Assembly (NCBI GenBank): GCA_027459765.1
Contig: DAIDHD010000067.1
Location: 1 to 64,000, forward strand
Origin: Gammaproteobacteria bacterium
GTDB lineage: Bacteria; Pseudomonadota; Gammaproteobacteria; Steroidobacterales; Steroidobacteraceae
Direction: 5' to 3'
DNA: 64,000 nt
How positions within the stretch are numbered: the stretch's first letter is position 1; each line of letters opens with the position of its first letter. The notes below the pieces were generated by a model, which saw only the letters and a list, made by a program, of their open reading frames with translations, did not search any database and was not told the origin of the DNA. The position numbers were made by a program, and so were the translations under genes. Below are positions 55,258 to 64,000 of the stretch, in pieces.

Positions 55258-56397
<1,140 letters not shown>

Positions 56398-56445
56398 TTA
56401 TTTTGCGCGTGCGCCGCGCCCTGCGACCACCTTTTGCCGAAGCCC

Positions 56446-56736
56446 ATGACTCTCAAGCGTCAAGACGTCGAAAAGATCGCCCACCTCGCCCGCCTGTCGA
56501 TCAGCGACACCGAGATGCCGGCCTACGTGTCGAGCCTGTCGCGGATCGTGGAGTTCGTGGACGCGCTCTCGCGTGCACCCACGGAAGGGGTCGAACCGAT
56601 GGCCCACCCGCTCGACGGGCAGCGCCAGCGGCTGCGCCCGGACGCCGTCACGGAAGCCGATCACCACGACAAGTACCAGCGCAACGCGCCGTCGGTGCAG
56701 GCCGGACTGTACCTGGTGCCGCGGGTCATCGAATAA
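56446..56736 (+). CDS. gatC: Aspartyl/glutamyl-tRNA amidotransferase subunit C
   Basis: GatC stabilises the GatAB amidotransferase that converts mischarged Glu-tRNA(Gln) or Asp-tRNA(Asn). The 96-residue product has VEKIAHLARLSISDTEM and LRPDAVTEADHHDKYQRNAP, both typical. It is the first gene of gatCAB and diverges from mreB. The ATG at 56446 starts at MTLKRQDVEK. Confidence 0.95.
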   Translation: MTLKRQDVEKIAHLARLSISDTEMPAYVSSLSRIVEFVDALSRAPTEGVEPMAHPLDGQRQRLRPDAVTEADHHDKYQRNAPSVQAGLYLVPRVIE

Positions 56737-56757
56737 AGCGCGAGGCGGTCCTCGAAC

Positions 56758-58212
56758 ATGCTGCATACCCTCTCCATCGGCGAACTCGCCGCGAAGCTGG
56801 CTGGCCGCGAGATCTCGAGCGTCGAGATCACCCGGCACTTCCTGGCGCGCATCGAGCGCCTGAACGGCCGCCTGAACGCCGTCATCACGCTCACCGCCGA
56901 GCAGGCGCTGGCCGCGGCGGCGCAAGCCGACCGGCGCCTGGCGGCGGGCGAACGCGGCAAGCTCCTCGGCATTCCCTTGATACACAAGGACATCTTCTGC
57001 ACCGACGGCGTGCGCACGAGCTGCGGCTCGCGCATGCTCGACAACTTCGTCGCCCCCTACGACGCCACCGTGGTCGAGCGACTCAAGGCCGCCGGGGCGG
57101 TGATGCTCGGCAAGGCCAACATGGACGAGTTCGCCATGGGCTCGTCCAACGAGACCAGCTACTACGGTCCGGTCAAGAACCCTTGGGACGAGACCAAGGT
57201 TCCCGGGGGCTCGTCGGGTGGCTCGGCGGCCGCCGTTGCCGCGCGCCTCGCGCCCTTCAGCACCGGCACCGACACCGGCGGTTCGATCCGCCAGCCGGCT
57301 GCGCTCACCGGGGTCACGGGGATCAAGCCCACCTACGGCCGGGTGTCGCGTTACGGCATGATCGCGTTCGCCTCGAGCCTCGACCAGGCCGGCGTGTTCG
57401 CGGTCAGCGCCGCCGATGCCGCCGCGGCGCTCGAGGCGATGTCCGGCTTCGATCCGAGGGACTCGACCAGCGTGGATACGCCGGTGCCGGACTACTCGGC
57501 CGGACTCGACGCGCCGCTCAAGGGACTCAAGATCGGGCTGCTGCGCGAGTTCTTCGAGGGACTCGAGGCGCGCAACCAGGCGCTCATCGAGGCGGCGCTC
57601 GCCGTGTACACCGGTCTCGGCGCCGAGACCGTGGAGGTGAGCCTGCCGCACCTGCCGCTGTCGGTACCGACCTACTACGTGGTCGCGCCGGCGGAGTGCT
57701 CCTCCAATCTGTCGCGTTTCGACGGCGTGCGCTTCGGCTACCGCTGCGACTCGCCGCGCGACCTGACCGACCTCTACGAGCGCTCGCGCGGCGAGGGGTT
57801 CGGTGCCGAGGTGAAGCGGCGCATCATGACCGGCACCTACGTGCTGTCGGCGGGCTACTTCGACGCCTACTATCTCAAGGCGCAGAAGGTGCGGCGGTTG
57901 ATCACCGACGATTTCAAGGCGGCGTTCGCGCGCGCCGACCTGGTGCTGTGTCCGACCACGCCCACGCCGGCGTTCGGGATCGGCGCCAAGGTCGATGATC
58001 CGGTGACCATGTACCTGAACGACATCTACACCATCGGCGCGAATCTCGCCGGTCTGCCGGCGATGTCCCTGCCCTGCGGATTCATCGACGGGTTGCCCAT
58101 GGGACTGCAGTTGATCGGGCCGCACTTCGCCGAGCAGCGGCTCCTGAACGCAGCACATCAATATCAGCAAGCGACCGACTGGCACCGCCACGGTCCGCAC
58201 GGGTTCGTCTGA
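56758..58212 (+). CDS. gatA: Aspartyl/glutamyl-tRNA amidotransferase subunit A
   Basis: GatA is the amidase that frees ammonia from glutamine. The 484-residue product has the Ser-cisSer-Lys triad residues in [12 protein letters not shown] and [14 protein letters not shown] with [11 protein letters not shown], the amidase signature. It is followed by gatB with a one-base stop/start overlap (TGATG). Confidence 0.97.
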   Translation: MLHTLSIGELAAKLAGREISSVEITRHFLARIERLNGRLNAVITLTAEQALAAAAQADRRLAAGERGKLLGIPLIHKDIFCTDGVRTSCGSRMLDNFVAPYDATVVERLKAAGAVMLGKANMDEFAMGSSNETSYYGPVKNPWDETKVPGGSSGGSAAAVAARLAPFSTGTDTGGSIRQPAALTGVTGIKPTYGRVSRYGMIAFASSLDQAGVFAVSAADAAAALEAMSGFDPRDSTSVDTPVPDYSAGLDAPLKGLKIGLLREFFEGLEARNQALIEAALAVYTGLGAETVEVSLPHLPLSVPTYYVVAPAECSSNLSRFDGVRFGYRCDSPRDLTDLYERSRGEGFGAEVKRRIMTGTYVLSAGYFDAYYLKAQKVRRLITDDFKAAFARADLVLCPTTPTPAFGIGAKVDDPVTMYLNDIYTIGANLAGLPAMSLPCGFIDGLPMGLQLIGPHFAEQRLLNAAHQYQQATDWHRHGPHGFV

Positions 58213-59657
58213 TGAGCGACTGGGAGTTGGTGATCGGTCTCGAGATCCACGCGCAGCTCGCGACCCGCTCGAAGATCTTCTCCGGCGCCGCCACGGCGTA
58301 CGGCGCGGCGCCGAACACGCAGGCGAGCCTCGTGGATCTCGCCTATCCGGGCGTGCTGCCGGTGCTCAACGCCGAGGCGGTGCGCATGGCGGTGAAGTTC
58401 GGGCTCGCCATCGGCGCCACGGTCGCGCCGCGCTCGGTGTTCGCGCGCAAGAACTACTTCTACCCGGACCTGCCGAAGGGCTACCAGATCAGCCAGTACG
58501 AGCTCCCGGTCGTGCAGCGCGGGTCGCTCACCGTGCTCCTGGACGACGGCACCCTCAAGCAGGTCGGCATCACCCGCGCGCACCTGGAAGAGGACGCCGG
58601 CAAGTCGCTGCACGAGGGACTCGGCCAGTCGAGCGGCATCGACCTGAATCGCGCCGGCACGCCCCTCCTGGAAATCGTCTCCGAGCCCGACCTGCGCTCC
58701 GCCAAGGAGGCGGTGGCGTACATGAAGAAGCTGCACACGCTGGTGCGCTACCTCGAGATCTGCGACGGCAACATGCAGGAAGGCTCCTTCCGCTGCGACG
58801 CCAACGTCTCGGTGCGCCGCCGCGGCAGCGCCAAGTACGGCACGCGGGTCGAGATCAAGAACCTGAACTCCTTCCGCTTCGTCGAGAAGGCGATCCAGTA
58901 CGAGGCTGCGCGCCAGATCGAGCTGATCGAGGGCGGCGGGACCGTGGTGCAGGAGACGCGGCTGTACGACTCGGACAAGGACGAGACCCGGTCGATGCGT
59001 TCCAAGGAGGAGGCGAACGACTATCGCTACTTCCCCGACCCCGACCTCCTGCCGCTGGAGATCGACGCGCCGTTCGTCGCCGAGGTGCGTGCGAGCCTGC
59101 CGGAGCTCCCCGACGAGAAGTCGGCGCGTTTCGTGCGCGACTACGGGCTCTCCGCCTACGACGCCGGCGTGCTGTGCGCGAGCCGCGAGCTGGGCGCCTA
59201 CTACGAGGCGGTGGTCGCGGCGCTCGGCGCCGCCCACGCCAAGCTCGCGGCCAACTGGGTCATGGGCGAGCTCGCGAGCGCGCTCAACCGCGACGGCCTG
59301 GAAATCGACGCCTCGCGGGTCGCGCCGGCGGGGCTCGCGCAGCTGCTCGCCCGCATCGTCGACGACACCATCTCCGGCAAGATCGCCAAGGAGGTGTTCG
59401 AGGCCATGTGGAGCGAGGGGCTCGCGGCGGACGCCATCATCGAGTCAAAGGGCTTGAAGCAGATCACCGACGCCGGTGCGATCGAGAGCGTGATCGACGC
59501 CGTGATCGCCGCCAATCCGCGCCAGCTGGCCGACTATCGCGCCGGCAAGGACAAGCTGTTCGGATTCTTCGTCGGCCAGGCCATGAAGGCCACCGGCGGC
59601 AAGGCCAACCCCGCTCAGCTCAACGAGATCCTGAAGCGCAAGCTCGGCGGCGCCTGA
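58212..59657 (+). CDS. gatB: Aspartyl/glutamyl-tRNA amidotransferase subunit B
   Basis: GatB binds and activates the mischarged tRNA. The 481-residue product starts [20 protein letters not shown] and has [17 protein letters not shown], the cradle-domain signature, and the C-terminal YqeY-like tRNA-binding domain. It completes gatCAB, implying that this organism forms Asn-tRNA and/or Gln-tRNA by the indirect route. Confidence 0.97.
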   Translation: MSDWELVIGLEIHAQLATRSKIFSGAATAYGAAPNTQASLVDLAYPGVLPVLNAEAVRMAVKFGLAIGATVAPRSVFARKNYFYPDLPKGYQISQYELPVVQRGSLTVLLDDGTLKQVGITRAHLEEDAGKSLHEGLGQSSGIDLNRAGTPLLEIVSEPDLRSAKEAVAYMKKLHTLVRYLEICDGNMQEGSFRCDANVSVRRRGSAKYGTRVEIKNLNSFRFVEKAIQYEAARQIELIEGGGTVVQETRLYDSDKDETRSMRSKEEANDYRYFPDPDLLPLEIDAPFVAEVRASLPELPDEKSARFVRDYGLSAYDAGVLCASRELGAYYEAVVAALGAAHAKLAANWVMGELASALNRDGLEIDASRVAPAGLAQLLARIVDDTISGKIAKEVFEAMWSEGLAADAIIESKGLKQITDAGAIESVIDAVIAANPRQLADYRAGKDKLFGFFVGQAMKATGGKANPAQLNEILKRKLGGA

Positions 59658-59660
59658 CGC

Positions 59661-60578
59661 ATGCGCGACCGCGACCGCCTGCACCGGTTCCTGTTCGACC
59701 GGTACCCGATCCGTGGCCAGCTGGTGCACGTCGACGCGGCGTGGCGCGCGTTGATCGAGCACCGCGAATATCCGCACGGGGTGCGCAACCTGCTGGGCGA
59801 GACGGTGGCCGCCTCGCTGCTGCTCGCCGCCACCATCAAGTTCGACGGCACGCTCTCGCTGCAACTGCAGGGCGACGGCCCGGTGCACCTGCTGCTCGCT
59901 CAATGCAGCAGCGGACTCGGCGTGCGCGGACTGGCGCGTTTTCGCGAGGCCGCCGAGGCGGACGCCGCGAGCGACCCCGCAGCGGGCACGAGCACGGCAC
60001 CCATCGGCAACGGCAACCTCACGGTGACGCTGGAGACCGAGGATCGGGCGCAGCGCTATCAGGGCATCGTGCCGATCGCCGGCGGGCGGCTCGCCGACGC
60101 GCTGCAGGTGTATTTCGAGAATTCCGAACAGCTGCCCACCCGTCTCTGGCTGCACGCCGACGAGCGGGGCGCCTCGGGCATGCTGCTGCAACGGCTGCCG
60201 CAGCCGCAGGGCAGCAGCGCGGAGGTCGAGGACGCGTGGCGGCGCGTTCAGCTGATCGGCGACACGCTCACGCCGGCCGAGCTGCGCACGCTCGCCGACG
60301 TCGAAATCCTGCACCGGCTGTTCAACGAGGACGATGTGCGGCTGTTCGATCCGGCGCCGGTGTATTTCCGCTGCCGCTGTTCGCGCGAGCGGGTGAGCGG
60401 CATGCTGCTCGGTCTCGGTGAGGCCGAGACGCGCTCGGTGCTCGATGAACGCGGCACGGTGGAAGTACGCTGCGACTTCTGCAACCGGGCCTACGTGTTC
60501 GACGCGGTGGACGTGGCCGGGTTGTTCAGTGCGAGCGCCGCCGGCGGCGTCGGCGAGGGCGGCGGGTCCCTGCATTAA
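59661..60578 (+). CDS. hslO: Redox-regulated chaperone Hsp33
   Basis: Hsp33 is a holdase switched on by oxidation. The 305-residue product has RDRLHRFLFDRYPIRGQLV, and the C-terminal zinc switch CRC (YFRCRCSRERV) and CDFC (VRCDFCNRAYVF). It begins 3 nt after gatB and probably shares its transcript. A Gly-rich tail follows the zinc domain. Confidence 0.95.
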   Translation: MRDRDRLHRFLFDRYPIRGQLVHVDAAWRALIEHREYPHGVRNLLGETVAASLLLAATIKFDGTLSLQLQGDGPVHLLLAQCSSGLGVRGLARFREAAEADAASDPAAGTSTAPIGNGNLTVTLETEDRAQRYQGIVPIAGGRLADALQVYFENSEQLPTRLWLHADERGASGMLLQRLPQPQGSSAEVEDAWRRVQLIGDTLTPAELRTLADVEILHRLFNEDDVRLFDPAPVYFRCRCSRERVSGMLLGLGEAETRSVLDERGTVEVRCDFCNRAYVFDAVDVAGLFSASAAGGVGEGGGSLH

Positions 60579-60623
60579 GTCAAATCGGGGTGCCGCCCCC
60601 GCGGCCGCCGCGCCCCGCACCGT

Positions 60624-60658
60624 GCGAACTGTGACGCACGCACCACGCGAAGTGTGAC
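60624..60658. repeat. Direct repeat GCGAA(C/G)TGTGAC, 23 bp apart
   Basis: GCGAACTGTGAC (60624-60635) and GCGAAGTGTGAC (60647-60658) differ at one base and lie about two helical turns apart on the same face, in the leader region of the TonB-fusion gene. They are candidate tandem binding sites for an unidentified regulator. Confidence 0.5.
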
Positions 60659-60704
60659 CTGCGCGGTGGCGCACTGCGGCGGCTTGCCTACCCTTGAGGA
60701 AGTT

Positions 60705-60718
60705 ACGGGTCGACCCGT
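60705..60718. promoter_or_regulatory. Perfect 14-bp palindrome ACGGGTCGACCCGT upstream of the TonB-fusion gene
   Basis: This perfect inverted repeat lies 27 bp before the ATG at 60746 and just after a weak -35-like TTGAGG (60694-60699). Its position suits a dimeric repressor operator. As RNA it could form only a short, loopless hairpin, so a DNA site is more likely. Confidence 0.45.
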
Positions 60719-60745
60719 CAACCAACACTCAGGGAGAGGATTCCG

Positions 60746-62527
60746 ATGAGCGGTACTGCGCGGCTGGCTACCCCGAATCCGACTGCCGACGATGCGGGGC
60801 GTGAGGCAAAACCGCGCCGTCGGCGCCAAGCGACGCTGGTGACGCAAGACGACGCGCTCTGGCCGCTGGTCGGTGCGGCCATTCCGAGCGACGTGGTGTT
60901 GTCGCAGGCGGACACGGTCGCGCAGCTGGTCGGAGCGAGCGACGCGGGCGTCGCCGGCGTGGTCATTTGGGACACGCGCGCCGAATCGAACCCCGCCGAT
61001 TCGCTGGCGGCCTTGCAGCAGCATTCGGCGCGGCTGGCCGTCATGGTGCTCGACGAGCCGGCGCGGGCCGCGCACTGGCAGCGCCTGATCAAGAAGGGCC
61101 AGCTGGTGGCCTGCGCACCGCTGCCGTTCGACGCCGCCGCCTTCCGGTCGGCCCTGGAGTCGACGCTCGAGGAGGCGCAGGTTCGCGTCGCTCTGCTCGG
61201 GCAGAGCGAGTCGCGGCCCGCGGCGACGCCCGCCGACGTCGAGGCGTCGGCCTCCACCGACGGCGCTGCCCGGTCGCGCAACGATGTCGTCGACCGGCCG
61301 CCGCCGCGCCGTCCGCTGGCGCTGCCCGCGCTCGGGGCCCTCGCCCTCGTCGCCGTCGCCTCCGGCCTCTGGTGGTGGACCTCCCGCCCGGTCGCGCACG
61401 CGCCGCCCGCCGCCGCGGCGAGTGGCGCGCCGGCGAGCCCCGCCGCGTCACTGCCCGCGAGCGGCACCCAGCCGGCCGCGGACTCCGGCCCGGCGCTCGA
61501 GCTCTCGCTCTCCAAGGCGCGGCGGGCCATGGCGGAGCGGCGCTACATCGAGCCCGCCAACGACAGCGCGCTCGCCTACTACCGTGAGGCGCTGGTGCGC
61601 GACCCGGCCAATGCCGAGGCGAAGCAGGGTCTCGTACGCCTCGAGCAGGTGTTGCTCGCGCATGCCGAGACGGCCCTGGACCAGCGCCAATTCGACGTCG
61701 CGCTGCAGTCGCTGGAGGTGGCGCGCAGCATCGACAAGGACGACAAGCGCATACCGGCGCTCGACGCGCGCGTGTTGCAGCTCAAGGCCGAACTCGGCGC
61801 CGCGTCGATCCAGGCGGCCATCAACGCGGGCAACTACGACCGCGCCGGCGCCCAGATCAACGAGGCCGCACGCGCCAAATCGCTGCCGGCGGAGCAGCTC
61901 GCGAGCTTGCGCGACAGCCTGCGCGCGCACCAGGCGGCCGACGCCGACCGCGCTGCCAAGGCGCAGGCGAAGGCCCAGGCCGAGCGCGCCGCGCAGGAAG
62001 CCAAGCAGCAGGCGGCGCGCGAGCAGGAGATGGCCGAGCGGCAGCGGCTCGCGAACCTGTTCCAGGAGCGCCTCGCGCAGGGCAAGCTCACCGAGCCGGC
62101 GCGCGACAGCGCGGCCTATTACCTGGACGCCCTGAAGAGCGCCGATCCGCAGAACACGCAGCTCGCGGCCTGGCAGACGGAGCTGAAGCAGAAGCTCGAC
62201 GCGCAGCACGCCGCGGGCGCCGCAACCGCAACCACCACCACCGCGCGCGCCGCCGAGACACCGCTCGTGCTCGTCAAGCCGATCCGGCCCTCGTACCCGA
62301 CGGAGGCGCTGCGCGACGGCACCGAGGGCTGGGTGGACCTGGCCTTCCAGGTCGGTCCGGACGGCCGCCCCGGCTCGATCGAAGTCGTCGACGCGCAGCC
62401 GCGTGGCGTATTCGACCGCGCCGCCGTGAGCGCCATCCAGGCGGCGCGTTACCAGGCGCTGCCCAGGAACGTGCCCCAGGTCGCGCGGTCGGCGAAGCAG
62501 CGCGTCACGTTCAAGCTCGCCCACTGA
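60746..62527 (+). CDS. Receiver-like / membrane / TPR-type / TonB C-terminal fusion protein
   Basis: The 593-residue protein has four parts. Residues about 28-150 (TLVTQDDALWPLVGAA ... VVIWDTRA ... AVMVLDEPA) look like a degenerate response-receiver fold. One membrane helix follows (LALPALGALALVAVASGLWWW, about 190-210). Then come an Ala/Pro linker, TPR-like helices (YYREALVRDPANAEAKQGLV, QSLEVARSIDKDDKRIPALD) and a coiled coil rich in Ala/Gln/Lys. The last 90 residues are a TonB C-terminal domain (IRPSYPTEALRDGTEGWVDL, FQVGPDGRPGSIEVVDAQ). The partner outer-membrane transporter and ExbBD are not in the window. It precedes a sensor gene by 40 bp. Confidence 0.75.
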   Translation: MSGTARLATPNPTADDAGREAKPRRRRQATLVTQDDALWPLVGAAIPSDVVLSQADTVAQLVGASDAGVAGVVIWDTRAESNPADSLAALQQHSARLAVMVLDEPARAAHWQRLIKKGQLVACAPLPFDAAAFRSALESTLEEAQVRVALLGQSESRPAATPADVEASASTDGAARSRNDVVDRPPPRRPLALPALGALALVAVASGLWWWTSRPVAHAPPAAAASGAPASPAASLPASGTQPAADSGPALELSLSKARRAMAERRYIEPANDSALAYYREALVRDPANAEAKQGLVRLEQVLLAHAETALDQRQFDVALQSLEVARSIDKDDKRIPALDARVLQLKAELGAASIQAAINAGNYDRAGAQINEAARAKSLPAEQLASLRDSLRAHQAADADRAAKAQAKAQAERAAQEAKQQAAREQEMAERQRLANLFQERLAQGKLTEPARDSAAYYLDALKSADPQNTQLAAWQTELKQKLDAQHAAGAATATTTTARAAETPLVLVKPIRPSYPTEALRDGTEGWVDLAFQVGPDGRPGSIEVVDAQPRGVFDRAAVSAIQAARYQALPRNVPQVARSAKQRVTFKLAH

Positions 62528-62567
62528 TCCCATTCGACTGCAACGGAACCATCCGGAGTTCAACGCG

Positions 62568-64000
62568 ATGAAATCCCCGAAAGGCACGGAAGCCGGCGCG
62601 AACAGGCGTGTACGGTTAGACATCATCCTCATCGTGGCGGCCTGCGTCGCGTTCCTGGGCGTGGTGTTCATCCCCGGGCTGCGACTCGCCAAATCGCTCT
62701 CCAACGACGCCTCCGCGCTGAAATTCGTCAGCGAACGGCGCAGCTACACGCTGGCGGTGCGCAACGCCGTCGAGACCCTGCAGGACCGCCTCGATAGCGG
62801 TGGCTACGTGCAGGCGCCGCTGGATCAGCTGCGCAAGGCCGGCGAGGGCCTGAGCGACGCGGTCACCCGCATGAGCGGCGCTCGCGAGATCGGCGTGTTC
62901 GACACGCCCACCGAGACCACGGCGCTCGCCGATCCCCAGATCAAGGCGAGCGTCACCGCGCTCGACCGCGAGTGGAGTGCGTACCGCGCGCACCTCGCGC
63001 CGCTGGTCGCCTTCCATGGCATTCCGTTCTACGACAGCGAGAGCGCCGGCACGCACTTGAACCCCGAGGGCCGCAAGCTCGCCGACGCCACCACGCTGGC
63101 GCTGCAGGAGGCGCGCCAGGCGATTCCGCGCATGGACGCGGACTTCATCGCCGTGACCGACGCGCTGGAGAAGTCGGCCGCCGCGTCGACCTCGCGCCTC
63201 AGCCTGGTGATGCTGGTGGGTCTGGTGCTCGCCGCCACCATGGTGTCTTTCGCCATCATGCTGCAGCTGGCGCGCAAGAAGCAGGAGGAGGCGGTTCGGG
63301 ACGCGCAGGCGCAGATGCAGCGCATCTTCGCCACCATGAAGGAGGGACTCTTCCTGCTGGACCGCGACCTCGTCATCGGCTCGGCCTACTCGGCCGCCAC
63401 GAAGGACCTCTTCAAGCGCGACGACCTCGCGGGGCTCTCGTTCGAGGAACTGCTGAAGGGCCTGGTGCCCGAGAAGACGCTCGACACGGCGATGAAGTTC
63501 GCGCGCGTGCTCTGGTCGGAGCGCACCAAGGAAAACCTGGTCAAGTCGATCAATCCGCTCGGCGAGGTCGAGGTGCGCTTCCAGTCGGAGGCGGGCGGCG
63601 CCAGCACGCAGTACCTGGAGTTCGACTTCCACCGGGTGCGCGCCGGCGACGACATCGCCTATCTGCTGGTGTCCGTGTCCGACGTCAGCGCGCGGGTCGC
63701 GCTCGCCAACGAGCTCAAGGCCTCGCAGGAGAAGACCCAGGCGCAGATCGACACGCTCCTGAACCTGTTGCGCGTCGATCCGAACCAGCTGTCGTCCTTC
63801 CTCGGCGACTCGGACGCGGCGCTGCAGATGGTCAATTCGATCCTGCGCGAGCCGGCGCGCGAGGAGGCGGCATTCCGCAAGAAGGTCGACTCCATGTTCC
63901 GCCAGATCCACGCCATCAAGGGCGAGGCCGCCGCGATCGGTCTCACCACCGTCGAGGAGCGGGCGCACGGATTCGAGGAGAACCTGCGCGCGCTGCGCGA
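62568..64000 (+). CDS. Membrane sensor with PAS-like and HPt domains, 3' end beyond the window
   Basis: The visible 477 residues begin with a membrane helix (LDIILIVAACVAFLGVVFI), a periplasmic helical sensor region, a second membrane helix (LSLVMLVGLVLAATMVSFAIM), a PAS-like domain (MQRIFATMKEGLFLLDRDLV) and an HPt-type segment with the phosphorylatable His in RQIHAIKGEAAAIGL. Family logic predicts a CheA-like or hybrid kinase with an ATPase domain downstream, but this part is missing. A CGGAG site precedes the ATG. It is probably co-transcribed with the TonB-fusion gene. Confidence 0.78.
   Translation, partial: MKSPKGTEAGANRRVRLDIILIVAACVAFLGVVFIPGLRLAKSLSNDASALKFVSERRSYTLAVRNAVETLQDRLDSGGYVQAPLDQLRKAGEGLSDAVTRMSGAREIGVFDTPTETTALADPQIKASVTALDREWSAYRAHLAPLVAFHGIPFYDSESAGTHLNPEGRKLADATTLALQEARQAIPRMDADFIAVTDALEKSAAASTSRLSLVMLVGLVLAATMVSFAIMLQLARKKQEEAVRDAQAQMQRIFATMKEGLFLLDRDLVIGSAYSAATKDLFKRDDLAGLSFEELLKGLVPEKTLDTAMKFARVLWSERTKENLVKSINPLGEVEVRFQSEAGGASTQYLEFDFHRVRAGDDIAYLLVSVSDVSARVALANELKASQEKTQAQIDTLLNLLRVDPNQLSSFLGDSDAALQMVNSILREPAREEAAFRKKVDSMFRQIHAIKGEAAAIGLTTVEERAHGFEENLRALR

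Noticed and set aside
60582-60600. Short GC-rich hairpin (CGGGG...CCCCG) after hslO as a terminator
   Set aside because: The stem is only 5 bp and there is no T-tract on either strand.

Overview
The window is GC-rich, gene-dense chromosomal DNA from a gammaproteobacterium. Four conserved gene orders point there: lptD-surA-pdxA-rsmA-apaG-apaH, with amgK-murU diverging from lptD; mreBCD-mrdA-rodA-mltB-rlpA-dacA-dat-ybeD facing lipA-lipB; gcvT-gcvH-gcvPA-gcvPB behind a tandem glycine riboswitch; and gatCAB-hslO. The split glycine decarboxylase, the kynurenine-pathway genes and the AmgK/MurU recycling branch suggest a Xanthomonadales/Nevskiales/Steroidobacterales-like lineage. That placement is inference and cannot be fixed from this sequence alone.

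Layout. 1-3.8 kb: the cut-off end of phhB, ispG, a SUI1 protein (yciH) and a DUF885 metallohydrolase. 3.9-9 kb: glycine riboswitch, glycine cleavage operon and dgkA. 9-19 kb: a large duplicated Nma111/Deg7-like protease, threonylcarbamoyl-AMP synthase, a PLP decarboxylase, a MepK-like murein endopeptidase facing an L,D-transpeptidase, a lipoprotein cytochrome c, a HIT-like protein and a DUF255 protein. 19-24.3 kb: rlmI, lgt, thyA, a SET-domain methyltransferase with a histone-H1-like tail, a LysR regulator coupled to folA. 24.3-32.3 kb: an accessory island with looser packing and patches of lower GC, holding a Gly-rich surface-type small protein, an outer-membrane barrel, a BLUF photoreceptor, two VapBC modules, a lipoprotein, a VOC protein, three small membrane proteins and a long gene-poor stretch. 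32.3-35.5 kb: kynurenine operon nbaC-kynU-kmo. 35.5-44.6 kb: outer-membrane biogenesis, ribosome maturation and cell-wall recycling. 44.6-56.3 kb: lipoate synthesis and the rod-shape/peptidoglycan cluster. 56.4-64 kb: gatCAB, hslO, a receiver-like/TPR/TonB fusion and a sensor protein with an HPt domain that runs off the window.

How the genes work together. Much of the window serves the envelope: Lgt, LptD/SurA, AmgK/MurU, MepK/LdtD-type, MreBCD-PBP2-RodA, MltB, RlpA, DacA and Dat. A second theme is one-carbon, folate and lipoyl metabolism: glycine cleavage proteins need lipoate (LipA/LipB) and tetrahydrofolate (FolA, ThyA). Many adjacent genes share NTGA stop/start overlaps, implying translational coupling.

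Most notable observations. At least eight genes (DUF885 gene, ispG, yciH, tsaC, vapB, nbaC, usp, lipA) have a -10-like hexamer ending only 6-7 nt before the start codon, the spacing expected for leaderless mRNAs. Others are the SET protein with an H1-like tail, the single-domain BLUF protein in the accessory island, and the receiver-like/TPR/TonB fusion preceded by a palindrome and direct repeats. No CRISPR array, insertion sequence, rRNA or tRNA was seen.
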